A stretch of DNA of 64,000 bases from Palleronia abyssalis (GTDB lineage Bacteria; Pseudomonadota; Alphaproteobacteria; Rhodobacterales; Rhodobacteraceae). A program made the translations under genes and the position numbers. The DNA is taken from contig NZ_ONZF01000006.1 of the NCBI RefSeq assembly GCF_900302445.1, positions 62,001 through 126,000 on the forward strand, in the 5' to 3' direction. Positions 30,921 to 38,621 of the stretch are shown here, one piece after another (the first letter of the stretch is position 1; every line of letters starts with the position of its first letter). Under the pieces are notes generated by a model. It did not search any database, was not told where the DNA came from, and saw only the letters and a list, made by a program, of their open reading frames with translations.

Positions 30921-31397
30921 ATGATTCGTCTTACCGCTCTTCTTCTCGCCGGCATCGGCGTGACCCTGTCCGTCGCTGGCCGTGACCTCGATCGCCCGAT
31001 GGACAGCGATGCGGGGGTCGACATGGCTCGCGCGCAAACCGACCTGACCGACCCCACGCCCGGCCTTCTGGCCCTTGACGACGAGGCGGGTGCCATCCAG
31101 CGCGCAGTGGCCGCGACCGAAACCTACACGCCGGGTGCTGCGCAGGCTTCGACCGCCAATGCGCAGGATGCCGTGGCCTCGACCGACAGCACAGCTTGGC
31201 CCACGGCCACGGTGAACGCGAATCGCGTCAACCTGCGGGCCGGCCCTTCGACCGGGAACGAGGTCCTCGATCAGGTTGTGCGCGACCAGACGGTCGAGAT
31301 TCTTGGCACCACCAACGATGGCTGGGCCGAGGTGCGTGTCGTGAAGTCGGGACTCACGGCCTATATCTTCGACCGCTTCCTGACGCCGCAGGGCTGA
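30921..31397 (+). CDS. Exported SH3-domain protein
   Basis: 158 residues with an N-terminal signal sequence (IRLTALLLAGIGVTLSVAG), a low-complexity linker rich in Ala/Thr/Asp, and a C-terminal bacterial SH3 domain (about 92-155, NANRVNLRAGPSTGNEVLDQ through GLTAYIFDRFL). Such domains bind peptidoglycan or peptides in the periplasm. Start at 30921 follows GAGGGAC; the upstream part of the open frame is antisense to parC. A very similar SH3 architecture recurs at 47283-47780. Confidence 0.8.
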   Translation: MIRLTALLLAGIGVTLSVAGRDLDRPMDSDAGVDMARAQTDLTDPTPGLLALDDEAGAIQRAVAATETYTPGAAQASTANAQDAVASTDSTAWPTATVNANRVNLRAGPSTGNEVLDQVVRDQTVEILGTTNDGWAEVRVVKSGLTAYIFDRFLTPQG

Positions 31398-31411
31398 CAC
31401 TTCGCTTTTCC

Positions 31412-31456
31412 GGCGGGCCGCGTTAGGTCGGTGCGAACCGACACGAAGGGCCCGCC
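31412..31456 (+). promoter_or_regulatory. Nested inverted repeats in front of the twin-TM gene
   Basis: Outer arms GGCGGGCC (31412-31419) and GGCCCGCC (31449-31456) enclose an inner hairpin GTCGGT-GCGA-ACCGAC (31427-31442). In RNA the outer arm would end one base before the ATG and pair part of its ribosome binding region. It could be an attenuator, a terminator for the SH3 gene, or a translational switch. Confidence 0.4.
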
Positions 31457-31457
31457 G

Positions 31458-31664
31458 ATGTTCACAGACCCCCTTTTCCTCCTTGTCCTGATCGCCTGCA
31501 TCGCGGTCGCGGTCATTCTTATTCTGGGGATCTCGACCTTCGGACGGGGCGGAAGTGACAATGCGAAGAAATCCAACAAGTACATGCGCTGGCGGATCTA
31601 CGCACAGGCCCTTGCGATCGTCGTGATCCTGGTCTTCGTGTTCTTCCGCCGCATGGGAGGGTGA
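31458..31664 (+). CDS. Twin transmembrane helix small protein (HIG1-like)
   Basis: 68 residues from the ATG at 31458: helix 1 (LFLLVLIACIAVAVILILGI), a short polar loop with GRGGSDNAKKSNKYM, and helix 2 (AQALAIVVILVFVFF). This matches the family of small two-helix proteins related to HIG1, some of which associate with respiratory complexes; the role here is unproven. The stop overlaps the region directly before the adenosyltransferase ATG, so the two are co-transcribed. An upstream ATG (31431) would add nine polar residues. Confidence 0.8.
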   Translation: MFTDPLFLLVLIACIAVAVILILGISTFGRGGSDNAKKSNKYMRWRIYAQALAIVVILVFVFFRRMGG

Positions 31665-31666
31665 AC

Positions 31667-32239
31667 ATGGTCGTTCTGTCGAAAATTTACACACGCACCG
31701 GCGACAAGGGTCAGACGGCCCTGGGCAATGGCGAGCGGGTCGCAAAGCACGACACCCGCGTCGAGGCCTACGGCACAGTGGACGAGGCAAATGCAACCTT
31801 CGGCATGGCCCGCCTGCATGCCGAAGGCGAGTTGGCGCAGCAGATCGAGCGGATCCAGAACGACTTGTTCGACCTGGGCGCGGACCTTTGCAATCCCGAC
31901 ATCGAAAAGGACGCCGAAGCCGAGTATCCGCCGCTACGCATGATCGCCTCACAGACCGACCGCCTGGAAGCCGAGATCGACGCGATGAATACACGGCTGG
32001 AGAAGCTGCGCTCGTTCATCCTGCCCGGTGGTTCCGCCCTGTCTGCCTACCTTCATCTTTGCCGCACCGTGGTGCGCCGGGCCGAGCGTCGCACACAGGC
32101 ACTGGCGTCTGTCGAAACGGTGAATGAGGCTGCGATCACATACCTCAACCGGCTGTCGGACTGGTGTTTCTGCGCGGCCCGGCTGGCGAATGACGACGGG
32201 CGCAGCGACATTCTGTGGACGCCCGGGGCGAACCGCTGA
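31667..32239 (+). CDS. Cob(I)yrinic acid a,c-diamide adenosyltransferase (PduO type)
   Basis: 190 residues. It transfers the adenosyl group of ATP to cob(I)alamin to give adenosylcobalamin. The ATP-binding start YTRTGDKGQTALGNGERVAK and the helix block FILPGGSALSAYLHLCRTVV with RRAER are the family signatures. Start at 31667 is preceded by GGGAGG with ideal spacing; a GTG two codons earlier is less likely. It stands just upstream of etfBA. AdoCbl is the cofactor of methylmalonyl- and ethylmalonyl-CoA mutases, consistent with mcd elsewhere in the window. Confidence 0.93.
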   Translation: MVVLSKIYTRTGDKGQTALGNGERVAKHDTRVEAYGTVDEANATFGMARLHAEGELAQQIERIQNDLFDLGADLCNPDIEKDAEAEYPPLRMIASQTDRLEAEIDAMNTRLEKLRSFILPGGSALSAYLHLCRTVVRRAERRTQALASVETVNEAAITYLNRLSDWCFCAARLANDDGRSDILWTPGANR

Positions 32240-32254
32240 AAGGCCCGAAACGGG

Positions 32255-32285
32255 GCGTCACAGCTACATGACGCGACGTTTTTGG
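32255..32285 (+). terminator. Probable terminator between adenosyltransferase and etfB
   Basis: GCGTCA / TGACGC stem with an 8-base loop, followed shortly by a run of five Ts. It suggests that etfB has its own promoter in the remaining bases before its Shine-Dalgarno. Confidence 0.5.
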
Positions 32286-32343
32286 CCTGTTACGCGGCAG
32301 CGGCCCGCGCTACGTGTTCGTACAAATTCAGAGGAGGCGCATG

Positions 32344-33105
32344 ATGAAAGTACTCGTCCCGGTCAAGCGCGTGATCGACTATAACGTCAAGGTCCGCGTG
32401 AAGGGTGATGGCAGCGGGGTCGACCTCGCCAACGTCAAGATGAGCATGAATCCCTTCGACGAGATCGCCGTGGAAGAGGCGATCCGCATGAAGGAAGCCG
32501 GCACCGTCGAAGAGGTCATCGCGGTCTCGATCGGCGTGAAGCAGGCGCAGGAAACCCTGCGCACCGCGCTGGCGATGGGCGCCGACCGCGCCATCCTGAT
32601 CGTCGCGGCCGATGACGTGCACCAGGACATCGAACCCCTGGCCGTCGCCAAGCTTCTGAAGGCCGTCGTCGACGAGGAACAGCCCGGCATGGTGATCTGC
32701 GGCAAGCAGGCCATCGACAACGACATGAACGCCACCGGACAGATGCTGTCGGCCCTTCTGGGCTGGAGCCAAGCGACCTTCGCCTCGAAGATCGAGATCG
32801 AGGGCGAGCACGCCACCGTGAAGCGCGAGGTCGATGGCGGGATGCAATCGATCAAGGTGAAGTTGCCGGCCGTCGTTTCCGTCGACCTGCGCTTGAACGA
32901 GCCGCGTTATGCGTCGCTGCCCAACATCATGAAAGCGAAAAAGAAGCCGTTGGACGAGAAGACCCCGTCCGATTACGGCGTCGACGTCTCGCCCCGGCTC
33001 GAAGTCGTCAAGACTTCCGAGCCGCCCGAGCGCAAGGCCGGGATCATGGTCGGGTCTGTGGATGAACTTGTGGATAAACTGAAGAACGAAGCGGGGGTGA
33101 TCTGA
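32344..33105 (+). CDS. etfB: Electron transfer flavoprotein beta subunit
   Basis: 253 residues, beginning with the family hallmark [20 protein letters not shown] and including [16 protein letters not shown] and the AMP-binding region ([18 protein letters not shown]). It pairs with EtfA to carry electrons from acyl-CoA dehydrogenases to ETF:ubiquinone oxidoreductase. GAGGAGG precedes tandem ATGs (32341 and 32344); the second gives the conserved N-terminus. One base separates it from etfA. Confidence 0.97.
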   Translation: MKVLVPVKRVIDYNVKVRVKGDGSGVDLANVKMSMNPFDEIAVEEAIRMKEAGTVEEVIAVSIGVKQAQETLRTALAMGADRAILIVAADDVHQDIEPLAVAKLLKAVVDEEQPGMVICGKQAIDNDMNATGQMLSALLGWSQATFASKIEIEGEHATVKREVDGGMQSIKVKLPAVVSVDLRLNEPRYASLPNIMKAKKKPLDEKTPSDYGVDVSPRLEVVKTSEPPERKAGIMVGSVDELVDKLKNEAGVI

Positions 33106-33106
33106 T

Positions 33107-34033
33107 ATGGCTGTGCTTCTTCTTGCCGAAGTCTCGGACGGCGCGCTGAACATGGATGCCACCGCCAAGGCGGTATCCGCGGTGACGTCGCTGGGTGATG
33201 TGACGGTCCTGTGCGCCGGGGCGAAAGCCGCCGACGCCGCCAACGAGGCCGCGACCATCGAGGGCGTCGCCAAGGTCCTCTGCGCCGAGGACGGTCAGTA
33301 CGGGCACCGCCTGGCCGAGCCCACCGCGGCCTTGCTGGTCAGCCTCGCGGGCGATTACGACCACATCGTCGCGCCCGCTACGACCGATGCGAAGAACATC
33401 CTTCCCCGCGTCGCCGCGCTGCTGGATGTAATGGTGATCACCGACGTTTCGGGCATCGTCGACGCCGATACGTTCGAGCGTCCGGTCTATGCCGGCAACG
33501 CCATCCAGACCGTGAAATCCAACGATTCGAAGAAGGTGCTGTCGATCCGCACCTCGACCTTCGACGCCGCCGGCACCGGCAATTCGGCTTCTGTGGAGAA
33601 CGTCTCTCCCGCCGACGCTCCGGGCCTGTCGGAATGGGTCGAGGATCACGTCGCCGAAACCGATCGCCCCGATCTGACCAGCGCCGGGATCGTCGTCTCG
33701 GGCGGGCGTGGTGTCGGATCCGAAGAAGACTTCAAAATTATCGAGAACCTCGCCGACAAGCTGGGTGCCGCGATCGGCGCGTCCCGCGCGGCGGTCGACT
33801 CGGGCTATGCCCCGAACGACTGGCAGGTCGGGCAAACTGGCAAGGTGGTCGCGCCTGACCTCTACATCGCCTGCGGCATTTCAGGTGCCATCCAGCACCT
33901 CGCGGGCATGAAGGACAGCAAGATCATCGTCGCGATCAACAAGGACGAGGAAGCCCCGATCTTCCAGGTCGCCGATTACGGACTGGTCGCGGACCTGTTC
34001 GAGGCGATCCCGGAACTGACCGAAAAGGTCTGA
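33107..34033 (+). CDS. etfA: Electron transfer flavoprotein alpha subunit
   Basis: 308 residues. The FAD-binding C-terminal domain is clear: [20 protein letters not shown], then [20 protein letters not shown] with IQHLAGM, and [10 protein letters not shown]-terminal domain about 1-190. It forms the ETF heterodimer with the gene immediately upstream and would accept electrons from enzymes such as methylsuccinyl-CoA dehydrogenase (mcd, 45543-47234). Followed by an intrinsic terminator-like hairpin. Confidence 0.97.
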   Translation: MAVLLLAEVSDGALNMDATAKAVSAVTSLGDVTVLCAGAKAADAANEAATIEGVAKVLCAEDGQYGHRLAEPTAALLVSLAGDYDHIVAPATTDAKNILPRVAALLDVMVITDVSGIVDADTFERPVYAGNAIQTVKSNDSKKVLSIRTSTFDAAGTGNSASVENVSPADAPGLSEWVEDHVAETDRPDLTSAGIVVSGGRGVGSEEDFKIIENLADKLGAAIGASRAAVDSGYAPNDWQVGQTGKVVAPDLYIACGISGAIQHLAGMKDSKIIVAINKDEEAPIFQVADYGLVADLFEAIPELTEKV

Positions 34034-34038
34034 TCGCC

Positions 34039-34875
34039 TCACGTCCCGAACAGGGCCCCTCTGCGGCGGGGCCCTTCCGGATCCTTCGCCGGGCCGAGCG
34101 GCCATTCCGCCAACTCCGCCACTACAGGCGCAAGTCGATCTTCGACCGGGCAGCTCCGACCGGCTTTCGGCCTACCTGCCAAAAAGGTCTTCCTAGCGCC
34201 CGGAACGACGACCCTGCGCTCCACGTCCAACGCCTCGAACATCTCTTTCGTCACCAGGGCCGGGTCCGTGTCCAACCGGTTGGGATCAGCATCGTCCGGC
34301 CCGCGGTTCCCGCGCCAAAGCGCGATCACGGGTTGATCGAACTGGGCCAGCAACGTCTGCATCCGCTCCATCCAGATGTGCTGCAGCGCCTGTCGAACCA
34401 CCGCGAACCGACCGGGAGAGCACGCCTGCATGTCGCCCAGCATCTGCCGCACGAAGCCATAACTCAGGAATTCCATCTCCGGGAACAGGTCGCGCAACTT
34501 CTCGCTTTGACCAATGACACGGTCATTCGACCATTTGTGGACGGTGAAAAACGGATTACGCAGCGCGTGGGCCCCCGGCACGGTGATGACCACCGCGCTG
34601 GCGCGCTGGACGTGCATCATCAGGCCTGTATCGGCAAGATAGGCGTCGGGCCCCGCTTGGCTCGCCGAGAAATCCACGCATGGCAGACCCAGCCTGACTT
34701 CCAGTGCGTCGGGCACTGAACTGTGGCCGGGGGGCGAGACAGTCTCTTTCGCGCCCAGGACGGCGACGAACGGCTCGTCCAATGATCGCTCCGGTCCCGG
34801 GCAGGCCAGTCTGCCGCCCGGATAAACGCACGTCTCTTCCTTCGGCAAAGCGCCGATTCGCTGTGTCAGGACCAT
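34039..34875 (-). CDS. Conserved Rhodobacterales protein, DUF6473-like
   Basis: 278 residues, no signal peptide or membrane helix. The N-terminal part reads [20 protein letters not shown], then [12 protein letters not shown]. The middle contains [16 protein letters not shown] and [21 protein letters not shown] tentatively place it in DUF6473, a family seen in this order and sometimes near polysaccharide genes; I recall this rather than having tested it. Lys/Arg/Asp-rich C-terminus, partly encoded by the etfA terminator hairpin. Convergent with etfA, five bases between stops. Function unknown. Confidence 0.6.
   Translation of the reverse strand: MVLTQRIGALPKEETCVYPGGRLACPGPERSLDEPFVAVLGAKETVSPPGHSSVPDALEVRLGLPCVDFSASQAGPDAYLADTGLMMHVQRASAVVITVPGAHALRNPFFTVHKWSNDRVIGQSEKLRDLFPEMEFLSYGFVRQMLGDMQACSPGRFAVVRQALQHIWMERMQTLLAQFDQPVIALWRGNRGPDDADPNRLDTDPALVTKEMFEALDVERRVVVPGARKTFLAGRPKAGRSCPVEDRLAPVVAELAEWPLGPAKDPEGPRRRGALFGT
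34053..34080 (+). terminator. Terminator hairpin after etfA
   Basis: GGGCCCC / GGGGCCC stem with an 8-base loop, then TTCC. It lies inside the 3' end of the convergent 34039-34875 gene, so it also encodes part of that protein's C-terminus ([11 protein letters not shown]). Confidence 0.6.
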
Positions 34876-35023
34876 TACCTGTCCCCCTTTCGTTCCCCAC
34901 GTTCCACCATGCGGGCGGAAGGTTGGGATTTCCCTAAAGGCGAAGATTGAACCTATTTCTCGGCCCTTGCCCCGACCTTAGCCGACCCCTATCGTCCGCA
35001 CGCGCAAGACAGGGGATGACAGG

Positions 35024-35899
35024 ATGAATATCGAACGCGTGGGCGTGATCGGCGCCGGTCAGATGGGCAACGGCATCGCCCATGTCTGCGCCTTGGCCGG
35101 GTACGACGTGGTTCTGACCGATGTCGACGCCGAGGCGCTGGACCGCGCTGCCGACCAGATCGGCAAGAACCTGGACCGGCAAGTCGCGCGCGAGAAGATT
35201 TCCCAGGAGGAGCGCGATTCCGCCGTGGCCCGCATCGCAACCACCGGCACGCTGACCGATCTGGGCCAGTGCGACCTGGTGATTGAGGCCGCGACCGAGC
35301 GCGAGGCCGTGAAGGACGCGATCTTCAAGGAGCTTGTCCCCGCCCTGAAGCCCGAGACCATCCTGACATCGAATACCTCGTCGATCTCGATCACTCGGCT
35401 GGCGTCGAAGACCGACCGTCCCGAGAAATTCCTGGGGTTCCACTTCATGAACCCCGTTCCGGTGATGAGCCTGGTCGAACTGATCCGCGGTATCGCAACC
35501 GACGAGGAAACGTTCGACGCCTGCATGGCCGTGGTCGAACGTCTGGGTAAGACCGCCGCCACGGCCGAAGATTTTCCTGCCTTCATCGTCAACCGCATCC
35601 TGATGCCGATGATAAACGAAGCGGTCTACGTGCTGTATGAAGGCGTGGGCAACGTGAAATCCATCGACAAGGCAATGCGGCTGGGCACCAACCACCCGAT
35701 GGGACCGCTGGAGCTGGCCGATTTCATCGGGCTCGACACCTGCCTTGCCATCATGAACGTCCTGCATGACGGGCTGGCCGATACGAAATACCGCCCCTGC
35801 CCCCTTCTAACCAAGTATGTCGAGGCCGGCTGGCTGGGCCGCAAGACCGGCCGCGGCTTCTACGACTATCGCGGCGACGAGCCCGTGCCGACCCGCTAG
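35024..35899 (+). CDS. 3-hydroxybutyryl-CoA dehydrogenase
   Basis: 291 residues. Rossmann start VGVIGAGQMGNGIAHVCALA (NAD(P) binding), family signature FLGFHFMNPVPVM, and the C-terminal dimer domain with FPAFIVNRILMPMINEAVY. It oxidises or forms (S)-3-hydroxybutyryl-CoA, in butanoate metabolism and in acetate assimilation through crotonyl-CoA. The proximity to etfBA is common in Rhodobacterales. The stop TAG lies in CTAG at 35896-35899, which is also the stop of the convergent dedA gene. The gene is usually called hbd or paaH; I leave the symbol open. Confidence 0.93.
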   Translation: MNIERVGVIGAGQMGNGIAHVCALAGYDVVLTDVDAEALDRAADQIGKNLDRQVAREKISQEERDSAVARIATTGTLTDLGQCDLVIEAATEREAVKDAIFKELVPALKPETILTSNTSSISITRLASKTDRPEKFLGFHFMNPVPVMSLVELIRGIATDEETFDACMAVVERLGKTAATAEDFPAFIVNRILMPMINEAVYVLYEGVGNVKSIDKAMRLGTNHPMGPLELADFIGLDTCLAIMNVLHDGLADTKYRPCPLLTKYVEAGWLGRKTGRGFYDYRGDEPVPTR

Positions 35900-36513
35900 G
35901 CGTCTTCGGGCTCGGGCACCCGCCGCCGATAGGTCGCCACCCGCCAGATGTAGAATGCGACCAAGCCGACGACGACAGCCGTCGAAACCGGGTTCAGCCA
36001 TGCCTGCACCCGCTCGTACTGGCTTTCCAGGAAATAGCCCGATGCGGTCAGGAAAGCCGTCCAGATCAGCGTGCCTGCGCTGGTATAGGCCAGGAACCGC
36101 GGCAGAGGCATCGGAACCAGGCCCGCCGGCACCGAGATGAACGTGCGCACCGTCGGCAGAAGACGCCCGAAGAACACGGCCATACCGCCGTGCCGGTCGA
36201 ACCAGCCCTGCGCCTGGTCGAACTCGTCGGGGCTGACCGTCAGCCATCGCCCGTGCTTCGCGGCCAGTTTGCGGATACGGCGCTGTCCGATCTTCAAGCC
36301 GATCCAGTACCAAAGCACCGCGCCGGCAAGCGACCCGATGGACCCCGCGATCAGCACGCCCCAGAACGTCATGTCGCCCCGCGCGGCGTTGAAGCCGGCC
36401 AGCGGCATGATCAGTTCGGACGGGATGGGGGGAAAGACGTTCTCGGCGAACATCAGGAAGGCGATTCCGAAATAGCCCATCGCCTCGATCGTGCCGGATA
36501 TCCAATCGAACAT
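35896..36513 (-). CDS. DedA-family membrane protein
   Basis: 205 residues from the ATG at 36513 (MFDWISGTIEAMG). It has the DedA/SNARE-associated domain: NVFPPIPSELIMPLAGF, a long amphipathic part with FDRHGGMAVFFGRLLPTVRTF (FxxRxxP-type motif), and four or five hydrophobic segments. Members are implicated in undecaprenyl-phosphate or phospholipid recycling and proton-motive-force homeostasis. The open frame extends 50 codons upstream through the gap to ptsH but without family sequence. Shares its stop bases with the convergent dehydrogenase gene. Confidence 0.88.
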   Translation of the reverse strand: MFDWISGTIEAMGYFGIAFLMFAENVFPPIPSELIMPLAGFNAARGDMTFWGVLIAGSIGSLAGAVLWYWIGLKIGQRRIRKLAAKHGRWLTVSPDEFDQAQGWFDRHGGMAVFFGRLLPTVRTFISVPAGLVPMPLPRFLAYTSAGTLIWTAFLTASGYFLESQYERVQAWLNPVSTAVVVGLVAFYIWRVATYRRRVPEPEDA

Positions 36514-36604
36514 GCAGTCCCCCTTGTACCTCGGTCCCAACCGAGTGGAAGGCGCTGCGTTCCCCGGCATATGCACCCTGGAAGGCGCGTTGGGCTCGGA
36601 CCCG

Positions 36605-36874
36605 CTACATATCCTCGCCGAACCGGCTTTCGACAAGCCGTTCCAGCGCGTCGGCCAAGGCATCGGCGTCCGGGCCGCGCGTCTCGACCTCGATCGTGGT
36701 GCCGCGATGGGCGGCGAGCATCAGAAGGCCCATGATGCTGTCGCCAGACGCGATTTGGTCGCCGTGACGCACATCGGCGCTGGCGTCATGGGCTTCGACG
36801 ACCTCGACCAACTTGGCCGAGGCACGGGCGTGCAGGCCCTTCTCGTTCACGATCTTGAGGTGACGGCTGGCCAT
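36605..36874 (-). CDS. ptsH: HPr phosphocarrier protein
   Basis: 89 residues. The phosphorylatable His15 is in NEKGLHARASAKL, and Ser46 in GDSIMGLLML is the site recognised by HPr kinase. Both regulatory positions are therefore intact, and hprK is four genes upstream in the same run. It accepts phosphate from enzyme I (not in this window) and passes it to EIIA. In alphaproteobacteria this chain is regulatory rather than sugar-transporting. Three bases after the EIIA gene. Confidence 0.95.
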   Translation of the reverse strand: MASRHLKIVNEKGLHARASAKLVEVVEAHDASADVRHGDQIASGDSIMGLLMLAAHRGTTIEVETRGPDADALADALERLVESRFGEDM

Positions 36875-36877
36875 GCC

Positions 36878-37300
36878 TCAGCGTTGCCCGCCTGAGGCGA
36901 TCTTGAGGTCCGGCGTGGGCTGCGCCATTGTGTCGAGGTACTTGCGGCCCGCCATCAACCCCGTGGACACCGCCTCGCCCAGGGGCAGGTGCCGCGATTT
37001 CGCCAGCTTGATCAGCAGCGGAAGGTTGGCGCCGTAGACGATCCGTCGGTCATCTGGACGGCACGCTCTCAAGGACAGGTTCGAGGGTGACCCGCCGAAC
37101 ATGTCGGTGGCGACGATCACGCCTTCCCCCTCGTCCACCGCGTCCGCCGCGGCACAGATTTCGGCCTGCTTCATGTCGCGGTTACACTCAGGGTCTATGG
37201 ACACGGCGCGGATGCCGTTCTGACGGCCCACGACATGCTCGACCGCGGCCAGGAATTCACGGGCCAGGCCCCCGTGCGCTACGATGACGATGCCGATCAC
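36878..37300 (-). CDS. PTS EIIA component, mannose family
   Basis: 140 residues, a single EIIA-Man domain: IGIVIVAHGGLAREFLAAV with the phosphorylated His9, and VIVATDMFGGSPSNLSLRA. No EIIB, EIIC or EIID is nearby, so a regulatory acceptor of phosphate from HPr is more likely than a sugar permease subunit. ATGA overlap with rapZ upstream; three bases to ptsH downstream. Confidence 0.93.
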   Translation of the reverse strand: MIGIVIVAHGGLAREFLAAVEHVVGRQNGIRAVSIDPECNRDMKQAEICAAADAVDEGEGVIVATDMFGGSPSNLSLRACRPDDRRIVYGANLPLLIKLAKSRHLPLGEAVSTGLMAGRKYLDTMAQPTPDLKIASGGQR

Positions 37301-38190
37301 GGCGTTACTCCCGGCTCTCGCGGACCCAAGGTTCCGCGGCGCTCAAGCTCTCGATGCCGAGTTGACACCCGCCACGCGTTTGCTGCAAGTGCATTGCTCA
37401 ATAATTCCGCAACGGCAACAGATCTGTGTTGCCCCCCGGTACATCCAATTGCAACCGTGAGGTGTGTCTTCCCTTCGCTTCGATACGCAGGGAGGAGCGA
37501 TAGCAGAAGATCCCTCACCCGGTCGAAGGCATCCGCGAATCGTGCGTCGGCGGTGACGTAATCGCGGACGTCCTCCGACCGGCCGTCCAGCGGGCGCAGC
37601 CGAGGCTCCCAATGGGGGTTGGCGAGGAAGCGCATGTCGAAGACCAGATCGGCGCCCGGCGGCAGGCCCATCTTGTACGAGAACGACTCGACCGACACAG
37701 ATAGCCCCAGATCGGTATCCCCACCGAACAGGCGTCGAATATCATCCCGAGTCTCGTGGACTGTCTTGTCGGATGTGTCGATCAGATTGGTGGCGCGGCT
37801 GCGGATCGGCTCCAACAGGGCGACCTCAGCGTCGATCCCGGCCTCCGGCGATTCCTGCGGCGTCAGGGGATGACGGCGCCGTGTTTCGGAATACCGTGCG
37901 ATCAGCACCTCCCGGCGGGCGTCGAGGAACAGAAGATCCACCGAGTTCGCCGCATCCTCACGCAAGCTATCCACCAAGGCCAGAATCGCATCCGTGTCGA
38001 AATCGCGGTTGCGGATATCCACGCCCAGTGCCAGGGGACGGTCTGCGGGTAGCATCTCCCCCACCAGCGACAGCGGCATGTTGTCGACGGGCTCGAACCC
38101 GATATCTTCCAGCGTCTTCAACGCCGTGGTTCTGCCGGCCCCGGACGGGCCGGTGACGAGGACAACGCGGGCGCCCCCATTCTGCATCAT
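37297..38190 (-). CDS. rapZ: RapZ-type RNase adapter / nucleotide-binding protein
   Basis: 297 residues. N-terminal P-loop VVLVTGPSGAGRTTAL, where the usual Lys of the Walker motif is Arg, as I believe is common in alphaproteobacterial members. The C-terminal domain has GLPPGADLVFDMRFLANPHW and the highly conserved TVAIGCTGGQHRSVAVAELL. In E. coli RapZ steers small-RNA decay controlling amino-sugar synthesis; the role in this order is not settled. It is embedded between hprK and EIIA by ATGA overlaps, implying a link to PTS signalling. Confidence 0.93.
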   Translation of the reverse strand: MMQNGGARVVLVTGPSGAGRTTALKTLEDIGFEPVDNMPLSLVGEMLPADRPLALGVDIRNRDFDTDAILALVDSLREDAANSVDLLFLDARREVLIARYSETRRRHPLTPQESPEAGIDAEVALLEPIRSRATNLIDTSDKTVHETRDDIRRLFGGDTDLGLSVSVESFSYKMGLPPGADLVFDMRFLANPHWEPRLRPLDGRSEDVRDYVTADARFADAFDRVRDLLLSLLPAYRSEGKTHLTVAIGCTGGQHRSVAVAELLSNALAANAWRVSTRHRELERRGTLGPREPGVTP

Positions 38191-38621
38191 TCGTTGATCC
38201 TTCGACCGGTCTTGAGGAATTGCAGCATCGCATCGGATAGATGGACATTTCCGGCGCCCGCAACCAGCGGAATCGACGCTCCCAGGATGTCACATTCCTG
38301 CGCGCGGGGCAGCCTTTCGGCAGGCTCGGCATCCAGGTCCACCACCATTTCTATGCCCGTAGGTGGCGCGACTTCTGCGGTCAGAAGCCCGACGCCACGT
38401 GCTTCGATCAGCCCGAGGATCGCGGTGGGCGCCCAAGCGACTATGCCGCGCTGCCGCGCCGCAAGGCAGGTCCGGTCGTCCGAGATCAGAGTGGCACCAC
38501 GGGCCAGCATCGCAAGGGCCAAGGCCGACTTGCCCTGCCCCGCGGCCCCGCGGATCAGCAGGCCGCGCCCGTTCAGCGCCACGGCGCTGGCATGAAGGGT
38601 CAGTTGCGCCGTCGGCGTCAC
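38187..38621 (-). CDS. hprK: Short HPr kinase/phosphorylase (C-terminal domain only)
   Basis: 144 residues. Walker A GAAGQGKS (25-32), preceded by LHASAVALNGRG and followed by LISDDR (Asp48/Asp49). The N-terminal domain of Firmicutes HprK is absent, the normal short form in alphaproteobacteria. It would phosphorylate Ser46 of HPr. Overlaps both chvG and rapZ by four bases, so sensor kinase, HprK, RapZ and EIIA are translated together. Confidence 0.92.
   Translation of the reverse strand: MTPTAQLTLHASAVALNGRGLLIRGAAGQGKSALALAMLARGATLISDDRTCLAARQRGIVAWAPTAILGLIEARGVGLLTAEVAPPTGIEMVVDLDAEPAERLPRAQECDILGASIPLVAGAGNVHLSDAMLQFLKTGRRINE

Noticed and set aside
31667-32343. Cobalamin riboswitch near the adenosyltransferase or etfB
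   Set aside because: No B12-box-like conserved sequence is visible upstream; only simple hairpins were found.
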